Positions 36,956 to 45,419 of a stretch of DNA of 64,000 bases are shown here, piece after piece. The DNA lies in the NCBI RefSeq assembly GCF_001428045.1, contig NZ_LMSD01000008.1, forward strand, positions 62,001 through 126,000, in the 5' to 3' direction. Every line of letters begins with the position of its first letter. Positions within the stretch are counted from its first letter, which is position 1. The notes under the pieces are model-generated. The model made no database searches, was not told the DNA's origin, and saw only the letters and a program-made list of their open reading frames with translations. Source of the DNA: Paenibacillus sp. Soil750 (GTDB lineage Bacteria > Bacillota > Bacilli > Paenibacillales > NBRC-103111). The position numbers were made by a program, and so were the translations under genes.

Positions 36956-38872
36956 ATGACTAATTTCAAGCCGTTGACAAGCAGAGCTGATTTGGAGGCT
37001 TATGCGCTTTCCGTAACGTTGCCGGTGCTAGATGAGGCTGATCAGGTTTGGGACAAAGTTCGCTATAAAGGGCTGCACGATAATGCTGGCTATCAATTTT
37101 CACATACAGAGCAGATCATTCGCCCGCTTTGGGGATTGGGTCCCATTTTGTCGCATCCCAAAGGGCAGCTTTTGCATCGAGACATTGATGTCGTTTGCTG
37201 GTTTCAGAAAGCGATTACAGCGGGGAGCGATGTTCAATCACCGCATTATTGGGGCAAAGGGCTTCCAGAGGATATGGGCAGCAATTTCTACAATCAGATG
37301 AAGACAGAGCTATGCGGGCTGATGATTGCGTTCGTCACAGCGAAGGAGCAGCTGTGGGATACGCTGTCGGAGAATGAGCAGCAACAGATTGGCGATTGGG
37401 TGTTAGAGATTTCGCAGAAGGCATACCAGGTTTGCTGGCCGAACAACCATGTCTGGTTCATCGTGCTAAACATGCTGGCGCTGCGTAAGCTTGGATTGCC
37501 GTACAGCCGGAGCATTGTTAACGAGGGCATCGCGAGGCTGGATGGCATGTACATGGATAACGGCTGGTACAAGGACGGCGATGAGGGGAGATACGACTAC
37601 TATATTCCGTGGGCGCATCATTTTTACCCACTGCTGTGGATGCTGTTGGAGGATGAAGAGGAGCCTGGTTATGCGGAGCGCAAGCGCAAATATGTGGAGC
37701 GGACGAATGCGTTCCTGAAGTACTATTTGTATTTCTTCGACAGCACGGGGGCGCACGTGCCGTTCGGACGATCGCTGGCGTATCGCTACGCCGTTACGAG
37801 CCTGCTGCCGCTGGCTGTCTATCAGGGTTGTGAGATTGACCCTGGCCTTGCGCGTTCGGTGACGCTTCGCAATATCGACTTTTTCCGGCAGGCAGGAGCC
37901 GAAGATGGCAAGCGGATTGTACCGGGCTACACGTACCCGAATGTCAATATGGTCGAGCGCTATATGTCGGACGGCGCACCGTACTGGTCATCCAAAGCGT
38001 TCCTCGCACTGCTGTTCGCAGAGGACCATCCATTCTGGACAGCGCCTGCGCGAAAGCTGCCCATTGAGGAAGGTGACTTCCTGCATGAGATCGAAGTACC
38101 AGGCGTTAATCTGCTGATCCACGGTGAGGCTTCGGGTAGCGGGGTTACGCTTTATAACAATTGCATGATGTATAACTACGGCATCAAGTTTAATGATACA
38201 GCTGCACTATATAGTAAGTTCGCCTACAATTCACGAGCGGGCTTCGGAATGTCCACACGTGAGAATGTATCCCTCGACAGTATGATTGGTTTGGAGACGC
38301 CAGACGGACAGTTGACTTCCCATCGCTACCGTTTTGAGGATTTAGGCAAGCATGATGGCGTGTTGTATAGCAGACAAGTGCCATTCTCCAATGATGGGAA
38401 TACGGTTATTCAGACGGCGCTGCTGCCACTGAAGGACGGTTATCATGTTCGCGTGCATCAAGTGACACTATCGCAGCCTTATGTGGTGCTTGAAGGCGGG
38501 TTTTCGATAGGGAAGTCAAGCGACTATGAGTGCATCAGCCAAAGAGACGATTGGATCGGCTACGGCACGGAAGCGGGATATTCTTGGTTCCGCCTCTATG
38601 ACAATAGGAACGAGCTTAAACTAGAGGCGGAACAAATTCATCCCTCAATGCATCTGATGTATCCACTTGCGAAGTATCCAGTCTGGCGGACGGCGGAACC
38701 GCTGCAGGCCGGCGTTTATACGTTTGCTACATGCTTTCATGTGCATGACAAGGAGCTTGTGGAATCGGAGCTGCAGCAATTGTACACGCAGTCGCCCGTT
38801 ATTGAAGTGGACAGAAGTAAGCTTCAAACCTCTGTAACTTTTCAAGGGGAAACGTATGTGATCCGTTTATAG
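36956..38872 (+). CDS. DUF2264 domain protein
   Basis: A 638-residue cytoplasmic protein matching DUF2264 over its full length. The N-terminal (alpha/alpha)6-type half has IIRPLWGLGPIL, HYWGKG, WPNNHVWFIVLN and GDEGRYDYYIPWAHHFYPLLW; the C-terminal half is beta-rich (VLEGGFSIG, GYSWFRLYD). No signal peptide is present. DUF2264 proteins resemble polysaccharide lyases and unsaturated-glycoside hydrolases and often lie in pectin or rhamnogalacturonan loci; the true reaction is unproven. AAAGGAG lies ten bases before ATG. It stands alone, so a local pathway cannot be read; the paired half-sites upstream suggest AraC-type control. Confidence 0.9.
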   Translation: MTNFKPLTSRADLEAYALSVTLPVLDEADQVWDKVRYKGLHDNAGYQFSHTEQIIRPLWGLGPILSHPKGQLLHRDIDVVCWFQKAITAGSDVQSPHYWGKGLPEDMGSNFYNQMKTELCGLMIAFVTAKEQLWDTLSENEQQQIGDWVLEISQKAYQVCWPNNHVWFIVLNMLALRKLGLPYSRSIVNEGIARLDGMYMDNGWYKDGDEGRYDYYIPWAHHFYPLLWMLLEDEEEPGYAERKRKYVERTNAFLKYYLYFFDSTGAHVPFGRSLAYRYAVTSLLPLAVYQGCEIDPGLARSVTLRNIDFFRQAGAEDGKRIVPGYTYPNVNMVERYMSDGAPYWSSKAFLALLFAEDHPFWTAPARKLPIEEGDFLHEIEVPGVNLLIHGEASGSGVTLYNNCMMYNYGIKFNDTAALYSKFAYNSRAGFGMSTRENVSLDSMIGLETPDGQLTSHRYRFEDLGKHDGVLYSRQVPFSNDGNTVIQTALLPLKDGYHVRVHQVTLSQPYVVLEGGFSIGKSSDYECISQRDDWIGYGTEAGYSWFRLYDNRNELKLEAEQIHPSMHLMYPLAKYPVWRTAEPLQAGVYTFATCFHVHDKELVESELQQLYTQSPVIEVDRSKLQTSVTFQGETYVIRL

Positions 38873-39195
38873 CTCCTCAGCCCTCGAGAACACCTGAACC
38901 CAATCAGGCCACTGAAAAAGTAAAATTCAACAAAGGTGTAGTATTCTCGCGAAAAATGTGAGGAACTGCATCTTTTTCTTGTATACTTTTATAAAATGTA
39001 AGTACTTCATAGGTAGGCTGTAGCCATATCTGCTAGTGAATCCCTGCTTCATTTGCCATTTGCTGAAAACATGACTGCAAGGTTGGAACAGTTTAAGCAG
39101 TGCGTAAAAGGTCCCTAACAGAAAAAGGACTTGTACAACAAGCCCTAATTATGTATCCCTATATATGTATAATCAATAACTAGAAGTCGAGTTTC
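38873..39195. other. Convergent intergenic stretch, no gene seen
   Basis: It lies between the DUF2264 gene and the minus-strand histidine kinase gene. Only short imperfect dyads (for example cttgt-aca-acaag near 39131) are visible; no clear terminator with a T-run was found for either gene. Confidence 0.35.
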
Positions 39196-40230
39196 TTAAC
39201 CCCGAATCAACGTTACCTTAAACACACTTCCTGACTCGGAACTTGTCTCCAGTTCAAGGGTCCCCTGGAAAAATGCAAGCAAATGGCGGACTATCGACAG
39301 GCCAAGACCAGCTCCGCCATTGCTGCGTGCCCGTGATGAGTCGATTCGATAAAACCGCTCAAAAACCAGTTCCCTGGATGTAGGAGATATTCCCTTCCCC
39401 GTATCCGAAACCCGAACCACAACCCGTTCATCTTCATGCAAAACCTGCAGCGTAACGCTCCCATTTGGCCGATTATACCGGATGGCGTTGTCCAGCAGGT
39501 TTCGAAAGACCAGGAATAAGAAGCTTTCTTCCCCCTTAACCAAACCAGAGAAGGGCTCCGTCAGATGAAGCGTCACTCCGTATTTGACTGCCATCGGTTC
39601 CATAAATGAAGTTGCATCTGCGAGAATGGTTGCAAGCTCAACAACATTGTGCTCATCATGTGTACGATCGTACGTTCCGTCAGCCAGCAGCAGCAAATCC
39701 TCCGTTAATGACTCTAGTCGCGAAAGCGTCCGCTCCGTTGTCTCCCTGTAATCTCTCCATTCGCTTGGATCAATACCATAGTTGTCTCCGGCCACTTCAA
39801 GATTCGTGCGTAGGATGGAAAGCGGTGTTCTTAATTCATGCGCGGCGGCGGAAACAAACCGAGCCTGCTGTTTAAATGAGTGCTCCAGCCCATCCAGCAT
39901 CGTATTAAATGCGATCCCGAGCTTCTTCAATTCATCATGTAGTTGGTCAATCTCTAACCGATTGTGCAGGGTGGTTGCCGTTATACCAGCAGCTGTTTCA
40001 CTCATCTGTCTCACAGGCTTCAGGATAATCACTGCGAGCCATTGCGCGCTGAGAACCATGCCTGCTAAAGCTACAAGCAAGCTTATGATTCGCCCTTGTA
40101 TCTCTGATACAATCCTGTAAGCGGAGAAAAAAGACTCTATGGCCGCATATAGAATAATCATTATCGCCAAAAAAAGAATAGCAAACAGCGTCAATCTTGA
40201 ACGCAGCGAAAGACGGTTCCATCGTCTCAT
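39196..40230 (-). CDS. Sensor histidine kinase with two closely spaced membrane helices
   Basis: A 344-residue kinase. Two membrane helices (about 12-33 and 46-67) are separated by only about 12 residues, so there is almost no outer domain, as in intramembrane-sensing kinases. A HAMP-like linker (IILKPVRQMSETAAGI) precedes the dimerisation domain with H131 in SAAAHELRTPLS. The ATPase domain has FRNLLDNAIRYN, VSDTGKGI and GGAGLGLSIVRHL. It belongs with the OmpR-type regulator whose stop it overlaps by four bases. The divergent thioredoxin-like/CcdA-like genes make redox or envelope stress a reasonable but unproven signal. Confidence 0.9.
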   Translation of the reverse strand: MRRWNRLSLRSRLTLFAILFLAIMIILYAAIESFFSAYRIVSEIQGRIISLLVALAGMVLSAQWLAVIILKPVRQMSETAAGITATTLHNRLEIDQLHDELKKLGIAFNTMLDGLEHSFKQQARFVSAAAHELRTPLSILRTNLEVAGDNYGIDPSEWRDYRETTERTLSRLESLTEDLLLLADGTYDRTHDEHNVVELATILADATSFMEPMAVKYGVTLHLTEPFSGLVKGEESFLFLVFRNLLDNAIRYNRPNGSVTLQVLHEDERVVVRVSDTGKGISPTSRELVFERFYRIDSSRARSNGGAGLGLSIVRHLLAFFQGTLELETSSESGSVFKVTLIRG

Positions 40231-40940
40231 TTCGTTTCCTCTTTCTTTTCAGCTGTGCGCAGAGCCCATTTATACCCATAACCTTGAACGGTCTGAATAT
40301 ACCTTTCTCCTGCCTCTGGATCATGGTGCGAGAGCTTTTTGCGCAGGGAATTGATGTGAACCCGAACCGTTGAGGTAAGTGGGTCCGCATGGATATCCCA
40401 TACGTGCTCAAGAAGCTTTTCGGATGAAATGACCTCGCCGGGATGCAACATCAGATATTCGAGCAAACCGAATTCTTTTTTCGTCAATGAAATAAGCGCA
40501 TTCTCGAACCAGACCTGCTTCGTTTTCGAATCAAGGGTAAGCTGCTCGAACTGCAAGACTGGGCTTTTCACGGAAGAACTTCGGCGAAGGAGCGCCCGTA
40601 TGCGGGCAAGCAATTCATTGAACACAAAGGGTTTGCGGAGGTAGTCATCTGCACCTGAATCGAGCCCTTCTTCCACCTCGTCCGGATGGCTGCGCGCTGT
40701 CAACATGAGGATAAAAACATCGTTATGGTGTGATGACTGGCGAATTCGTTGACAAAGTGAAATGCCATCCAGCTCCGGAAGGTTGATGTCGAGGAGAATC
40801 ACATCATATTCATTGGTATCTGCCAACTCCCATCCCGTTAGCCCGTCCACAGCGCTGTCCACAGCATAACCTTCCCGCTTTAAGCCCTTGGCTAATGCAC
40901 GTGAAAGATCCTCCTCATCTTCAACAATGAGGATTCGCAT
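40227..40940 (-). CDS. OmpR/PhoB-family response regulator
   Basis: A 237-residue regulator. The receiver has the acidic pair in VEDEED, D51 in VILLDINLPELDG, and K in YLRKPF. The C-terminal winged helix has LTKKEFGLLEYLMLHPGEVISSEKLLEHVWD and the HINSLRKKL recognition helix with QTVQGYGYKW. It is the first gene of a two-gene operon with the kinase. Paired TTAACA hexamers in the divergent promoter region are in the right form for an OmpR-type tandem site, so it may control itself and the neighbouring thioredoxin-like gene. Confidence 0.92.
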   Translation of the reverse strand: MRILIVEDEEDLSRALAKGLKREGYAVDSAVDGLTGWELADTNEYDVILLDINLPELDGISLCQRIRQSSHHNDVFILMLTARSHPDEVEEGLDSGADDYLRKPFVFNELLARIRALLRRSSSVKSPVLQFEQLTLDSKTKQVWFENALISLTKKEFGLLEYLMLHPGEVISSEKLLEHVWDIHADPLTSTVRVHINSLRKKLSHHDPEAGERYIQTVQGYGYKWALRTAEKKEETK

Positions 40941-41026
40941 AATACCACTCCCTTCTTTTTATGACAATAGCATACCACTCACATTTTTGCGATGCGAGGA
41001 AAATAATCGCATCTTTCGGAGCTTAC

Positions 41027-41059
41027 TTAACAAGGATTTAACAGCTCGGCCCTTATAAT
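41027..41059 (+). promoter_or_regulatory. Tandem TTAACA boxes and -10 before the thioredoxin-like gene
   Basis: Two perfect TTAACA hexamers (41027 and 41038, 11 bases apart) precede a TATAAT at 41054-41059. An OmpR-family activator binding over the -35 region is the simplest reading. The adjacent response regulator is the likeliest protein, with PhoP the alternative. Confidence 0.5.
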
Positions 41060-41121
41060 CAAAGCATATCTTCCTTTTGCATGGAGGGTGTTTGACAGAA
41101 TGATAAGAAGGAGGAGTTCCT

Positions 41122-41373
41122 TTGTTAATTGAGGTTGTATCAGCTGGACCGGGGTGTTCGATTTGTCAAAAAGCGCTAAAGCTAGTTAAGCAAGTAGCGG
41201 TGGAATTTCCGCAAGTTGAGACTCGTGAGTTACATGTGGTCGAACAGTTTGAACGTCTCCAAGAATTGAACATTTTCAGCGCTGGAGCGATTCTCATCAA
41301 TGGGAAAGCTGAATTTGGCTCTTTACCTTCATTGCCTAAGCTTCGTGATCGTGTATACCAATTGCTCAATTAG
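41122..41373 (+). CDS. Thioredoxin-like small redox protein
   Basis: An 83-residue glutaredoxin/thioredoxin-fold protein with an N-terminal beta strand, a CSIC active site (C12, C15), a helix KALKLVKQVAVEF and a late GAILINGKAEF segment in the place of the cis-Pro region. It starts at TTG seven bases after AAGGAGGAG. No signal peptide is present. The CcdA-like membrane protein gene follows after 32 bases, so the pair probably passes electrons across the membrane or uses the thioredoxin-like protein as a cytoplasmic donor. Confidence 0.75.
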   Translation: MLIEVVSAGPGCSICQKALKLVKQVAVEFPQVETRELHVVEQFERLQELNIFSAGAILINGKAEFGSLPSLPKLRDRVYQLLN

Positions 41374-41405
41374 GAAGAAAATCTACTAGATCAAAGGAGA
41401 AACTA

Positions 41406-42098
41406 ATGGAAGGTTTATATCAGTTTACGATCACAGGCGGAATTTCCGGCTCTACCTATATCCTTGTGTTCGTCGTCGGAATCGTGAGCGCGGTTTTGGC
41501 ATGCTATTTGCCTGTGCTTGCTATGTTTGCGAATTATGTCCAGAGAGGAGCAGCAGGTGATAAAAGAAAAGCCATTCGGATATCCATCAACTTTATCTTG
41601 GGCATGGTGGTCACTTCACTGATAACTGGTTTGATCTTCGCGCTGCTCGGCCAACAGTTCCTACCCTTTGTTGGGAAATATCGTTTACTAAGCTGGGTTC
41701 CGCCCCTCTTTGACATATTGGCTGGTCTGCAGTTGCTTGGTGTCATTTCATTCGCTATGCCTACTTTCCATAAGCCGCCCAGCCGGCAAGAAGGAACACA
41801 AAGCACAGTGGGCGCTTTCAGACTAGGCATTCCTTATGGACTTGTCATTTCGCCCTGTGCCATCCCAATCTTTTTTGCTCTGATTAGCTATATTGCACTT
41901 CAGGGAAGTCCGCTTCACGGAGCGTTGCTCATGACTACCTATACGTTAGGGAAGGGCGCGGTACTCGCAGCTGTTGCAGTCTTTTCCATTACTATTCTAC
42001 GCAAATTGGCAAAATGGGGCGGTCCTGTAAAAAAAATTGCCGGCTACCTCTCAATCGTAATGGGTATTGTTTTTTTGGTTATCGGGTTTATTAAATAA
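41406..42098 (+). CDS. CcdA/DsbD-type membrane electron-transfer protein
   Basis: A 230-residue protein with six predicted membrane helices. CcdA proteins carry one conserved cysteine in each of two pseudo-symmetric halves. Here they are in VLACYLPVLAMF and VISPCAIPIFFAL, each next to a proline as expected. CcdA accepts electrons from cytoplasmic thioredoxin and reduces outer-face partners for cytochrome c maturation or disulfide repair. The first motif has ACYLP in place of the usual SPCVLP, so the proline before the cysteine is missing. It is co-directional with the small thioredoxin-like gene. Confidence 0.85.
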   Translation: MEGLYQFTITGGISGSTYILVFVVGIVSAVLACYLPVLAMFANYVQRGAAGDKRKAIRISINFILGMVVTSLITGLIFALLGQQFLPFVGKYRLLSWVPPLFDILAGLQLLGVISFAMPTFHKPPSRQEGTQSTVGAFRLGIPYGLVISPCAIPIFFALISYIALQGSPLHGALLMTTYTLGKGAVLAAVAVFSITILRKLAKWGGPVKKIAGYLSIVMGIVFLVIGFIK

Positions 42099-42224
42099 TT
42101 GCCTTGGAAAACTGCTTCGTGTCCTGATACACTTGGAACAAGACAGGTGTCCACATTGGAAAACTAAGAATGAGTAAGAATACAGAAGAATTTATTGTTA
42201 CATCTAATAGGAGGAGAGTTATTC

Positions 42225-42869
42225 ATGTCATTAAATCAAGAGCTAGAAGAAATGAAACAACAGTTTATCGCCCATTCGCCTGCACAAATACAGGCTGAGA
42301 TGTTCCGTTCGATTCGGGAGCAACAGGAGTCGGGAGTACAGTATGGCCTGCAGGAAGGGCAGAAGGCGAAGGACTTTACGCTGAAAAACTCGATGGGCGT
42401 CCCCATTCACTTGTACGATGAACTGGCCAAAGGTCCTGTCGTTCTCACCTTCTACCGTGGCGGCTGGTGCCCTTACTGCAACTCGCAGCTCCGGGCATAT
42501 CAGAGAGTGCTGCCGGAGATTGAAGCGCTAGGTGCCAGACTCATCGCCGTTAGCCCACAAAGCCCAGACAACACGCTTTCCCATCAGGAGAAGGAAGAAC
42601 TGCAGTTCCAAGTACTGAGCGACACGAACGGTCTAGTGGCCGCCTTTTACAATATTTTGTACGACGTACCGCCTTACATTCAGGAGACCATGACGAACCT
42701 GTTCAAGCTGAATCTTGCAGAATATAACGCAACTGAGCGATGGATACTCCCCATTCCTTCCACATTCATGATCGACGAGTCCGGCATTATCCGTTCCGCG
42801 TACGTCAACCCAGATTTTATGAAGCGTTTGGAGCCAGAGGATATTTTGGTTGAGTTAAGGAAGTTGTGA
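42225..42869 (+). CDS. Peroxiredoxin-like (AhpC/TSA family) protein
   Basis: A 214-residue thioredoxin-fold protein with YRGGWCPYCNSQLR (C82, C85), the PFxxGG-type strand before it and IPSTFMIDESGIIRSAYV near the end. This is the peroxiredoxin-like AhpC/TSA group, thought to reduce peroxides with a CxxC centre. The helical 45-residue N-terminal extension is normal for this group. ATG is eight bases after AGGAGGAG; an upstream start ten codons earlier lacks such a site. It lies in the same direction as the CcdA-like gene but 126 bases away, so it probably has its own promoter. Confidence 0.85.
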   Translation: MSLNQELEEMKQQFIAHSPAQIQAEMFRSIREQQESGVQYGLQEGQKAKDFTLKNSMGVPIHLYDELAKGPVVLTFYRGGWCPYCNSQLRAYQRVLPEIEALGARLIAVSPQSPDNTLSHQEKEELQFQVLSDTNGLVAAFYNILYDVPPYIQETMTNLFKLNLAEYNATERWILPIPSTFMIDESGIIRSAYVNPDFMKRLEPEDILVELRKL

Positions 42870-42889
42870 ACTGTCATCGACTCGAATTA

Positions 42890-42930
42890 AGGCAAAGACC
42901 CATGCGACGAAGACGCATGGGTCTTTGCCT
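42890..42930. terminator. Perfect 17-bp stem-loop after the peroxiredoxin-like gene
   Basis: Arms of 17 perfectly paired bases (from aggcaaagac at 42890 to the complement ending 42930) enclose a seven-base loop. No T-run follows on either strand, so it is an atypical terminator or an mRNA 3' stabiliser that also insulates the exopolysaccharide operon. Confidence 0.6.
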
Positions 42931-42970
42931 GTTAAGACTTATGCCCCTTATATTCCCTAAAACCCCCCCA

Positions 42971-43072
42971 TTTACATAAAATTATCCCCTTTTAACAATC
43001 CTCTCACAATCTTTTAACTCTTTAATAACAAAGTTCCAACAACGAACACAATCATGTTGAAATGATCATAAT
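42971..43072 (+). promoter_or_regulatory. Extended Pho-box-like array and -10 before the exopolysaccharide operon
   Basis: TTAACA (42992), CTCACA (43003), TTAACT (43014), ATAACA (43025) and CCAACA (43036) are phased at exactly 11 bases. A TTTACA at 42971 and a further AACACA near 43045 extend the array. A CATAAT -10 candidate lies at 43067-43072. The phasing matches PhoP tandem sites and is the same as that before the UgpB-like gene. The transcript would begin about 80 bases before the first gene. Confidence 0.6.
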
Positions 43073-43162
43073 GTTTAACACTTTGAAAACAGACATTTGT
43101 ACTTTCCTGTCGTACCATGGCAATAGACAGATGAACTCAGCAAATAATCGAAGGTGAATAGG

Positions 43163-45400
43163 ATGCGCAAGTGGCTCAAATTGTTGATAAAGATAGGTCT
43201 TGTCCTTGTGATTGTGGCCGGTGCGATTTATTATTGGCTGCGTCCGCTTTTGGTCAGAATTGAAAGCACGACGCTGGCTAGCGGCATACATGTGAAGTTT
43301 AAGACTGAAGGAACGAATGTAGAAGAATACACGAATGAAGCCTGGCAGCCCTATTTTGCTAAGGGAATTAATATGGGGGCGACGATCCCAGGACATTTTC
43401 CTGGTGAGCTGGTCATTTCGGAGGACGAATATGAGAGATGGTTTGGCATGATTCAGGACATGGGAGCGAATGTGATTCGGGTGTATACGATTATGATGCC
43501 TGAGTTTTACGAGGCGCTTTCCAAATACAACATGAAACATCAGAAAAATCCGCTTTTCTTTCTTCAGGGCGTATGGAGCCCCGAGGAACAGCTGATTGAA
43601 GGGCAGGATGCCTTCGATCCCAAGATCAAGTCGAAGTTCGAGCAAGAGATTAAAGACGCGGTTGCGGCGGTCTATGGCAAGACGACACTCACGCCCGAGC
43701 CGCATTCGGGAAAAGCCGGAGGTGCCTATACCTATAATGCAGGTCCTTATCTCATGGGCTGGATTATCGGGACGGAATGGGATCCGAAGATGGTGAAGGG
43801 AACCAATGATCTGCACGCGGATACCCCAGACTATGCCGGGAAATATTTCCGGAATAAACCGGGGGCGAACGCTTTTGAAAAGTGGCTGGCCTTGATGGTC
43901 GACACGGCGGCGCAAACGGAAATTCAGTATGGCTGGCAGCATCCGATGGCTTTCGCCAATTGGGTGACGACGGATCCGCTTGCACATCCGGGCGAGCCGC
44001 TCATCGAAGAGGATCTGGTTAGTGTCGATCCAACGCATATTGAGGCAGTGAATTGGGAGGCGGGCTATTTTGCCTCGTATCATGTGTATCCGTATTATCC
44101 GGATTTCTTTGCATTTGATAAGTCTTTCCAAGAAATGACCAACAACAAGGGGGAGCCAGATAGTTACCTCACCTACCTCAATAAGTTAAAAGCAGCGCAT
44201 CCCAATATGCCGGTGATGGTCACCGAGTATGGCGTGCCGGCTTCCTTGGGCGTAGCCCACTTGGGCACCCTTGGCCGCAATCAAGGCGGTCATAGCGAGA
44301 AGCAGCAAGGAGATATTGATGCGGAATTACTGGGGCAGATTCACGAGTCTGGCTATGCAGGGGCGATTTTGTTCACGTGGCAGGACGAATGGTTTAAGAA
44401 GACGTGGAACACGCAACGCTACGATGAAGCGGATCGCCGGGCGTATTGGTATAACACGCTGACGAATGAGTCTTTCTTCGGGGTACTCGGGATGTTCCCG
44501 GGCAAAGACGAAGCGATTCACATCGATGGGGACGCCTCGGATTGGAACAAGCTAAAGGATAAGACGAAGCTCGATGTGCAGGCTCCTGGCTTTGAGGAGA
44601 TTTGGGCCACGCATGACGAAGGCTACCTGTACTTACAGGCCAAGCTATCTGAGCCATTTGATCCGTCAAAGGAAAGCATCTATTTCGGGGCGGATACGCT
44701 GCCCGGCGGTAATCGCCATGGACCCGAGCTTCACGGCATGACTCTTGATGAAGGATTGGAAACGTTAATCGAGCTGTCGGATGAAAATAAAAGCCGCATG
44801 ACGATCGCTTCCAATTACGATATCCACGCTAGAATGTATGAGCGTTCCGGGCTGCCGGATATCGATCCGAAGGAGAAGCAAGATGACTCGGGGATTTTCA
44901 AGCCTTGGAAGCTGGCTGTCAATTATCTGCTGGAACATCCCGACTCCCGGGTGGACCACCCCTTCGGGGATGTAGAGGTTGGCCTTTTAGAGAGAGGCTA
45001 CAGTGATCCGTCGCGTGCCGAATACAATTCGAAGGCGATGTGGCAAGTGCAAGGGCAGGTGCTAGAAATGCGTATACCGTGGATGCTGCTGGGATTCAAC
45101 GATCCAAGCTCTCTGAGCGTTATCAACTACAAACAGCCGAGTAACAATAAATTTGAAATGACGCACGTGAAAGGTGTTCGCTTTGTTCCATGGATTGTGA
45201 AGAATGATGGGGTCGTTGGTCGGGATAATTCGGCTGCGGCGCAACCTGTTCCGGTGTCCACGATGCCGCTATACACATGGCAGGGCTGGGAAGATAAGGT
45301 GAATTACGTGGAACGACCGAAACAAAGTTACTACATGATGAAAGAGGCGTTGCATAAGATCAACGGACCCGTTACCAGTACCGTTCCATCGAGCAGTTAA
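43163..45400 (+). CDS. Membrane-anchored glycosidase-like protein of the exopolysaccharide operon
   Basis: A 745-residue protein held by one N-terminal helix (about 5-25) with the rest outside. A TIM-barrel region (about 50-440) shows glycosidase clan-A features: WIIGTEWDP (E205, acid/base candidate) and VMVTEYGVPASLG (E355, nucleophile candidate). A CBM9/DOMON-like beta-sandwich follows from about 470 (HIDGDASDWNKL, FEEIWATHDEGYLYLQAKL). The enzyme probably trims, releases or transfers the polymer made by the synthase two genes down, as PslG- or PgaB-like enzymes do in other systems. It is the first gene behind the Pho-like box. ATG is six bases after AAGGTGA; a GTG three codons earlier is less likely. 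Confidence 0.75.
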   Translation: MRKWLKLLIKIGLVLVIVAGAIYYWLRPLLVRIESTTLASGIHVKFKTEGTNVEEYTNEAWQPYFAKGINMGATIPGHFPGELVISEDEYERWFGMIQDMGANVIRVYTIMMPEFYEALSKYNMKHQKNPLFFLQGVWSPEEQLIEGQDAFDPKIKSKFEQEIKDAVAAVYGKTTLTPEPHSGKAGGAYTYNAGPYLMGWIIGTEWDPKMVKGTNDLHADTPDYAGKYFRNKPGANAFEKWLALMVDTAAQTEIQYGWQHPMAFANWVTTDPLAHPGEPLIEEDLVSVDPTHIEAVNWEAGYFASYHVYPYYPDFFAFDKSFQEMTNNKGEPDSYLTYLNKLKAAHPNMPVMVTEYGVPASLGVAHLGTLGRNQGGHSEKQQGDIDAELLGQIHESGYAGAILFTWQDEWFKKTWNTQRYDEADRRAYWYNTLTNESFFGVLGMFPGKDEAIHIDGDASDWNKLKDKTKLDVQAPGFEEIWATHDEGYLYLQAKLSEPFDPSKESIYFGADTLPGGNRHGPELHGMTLDEGLETLIELSDENKSRMTIASNYDIHARMYERSGLPDIDPKEKQDDSGIFKPWKLAVNYLLEHPDSRVDHPFGDVEVGLLERGYSDPSRAEYNSKAMWQVQGQVLEMRIPWMLLGFNDPSSLSVINYKQPSNNKFEMTHVKGVRFVPWIVKNDGVVGRDNSAAAQPVPVSTMPLYTWQGWEDKVNYVERPKQSYYMMKEALHKINGPVTSTVPSSS

Positions 45401-45419
45401 AGAAGAGGAGAGTGCAGGT

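Noticed and set aside
43052..44131. 359-codon minus-strand frame over the membrane glycosidase gene
   Set aside because: Antisense shadow; it would also run through the operon promoter and has no ribosome site.
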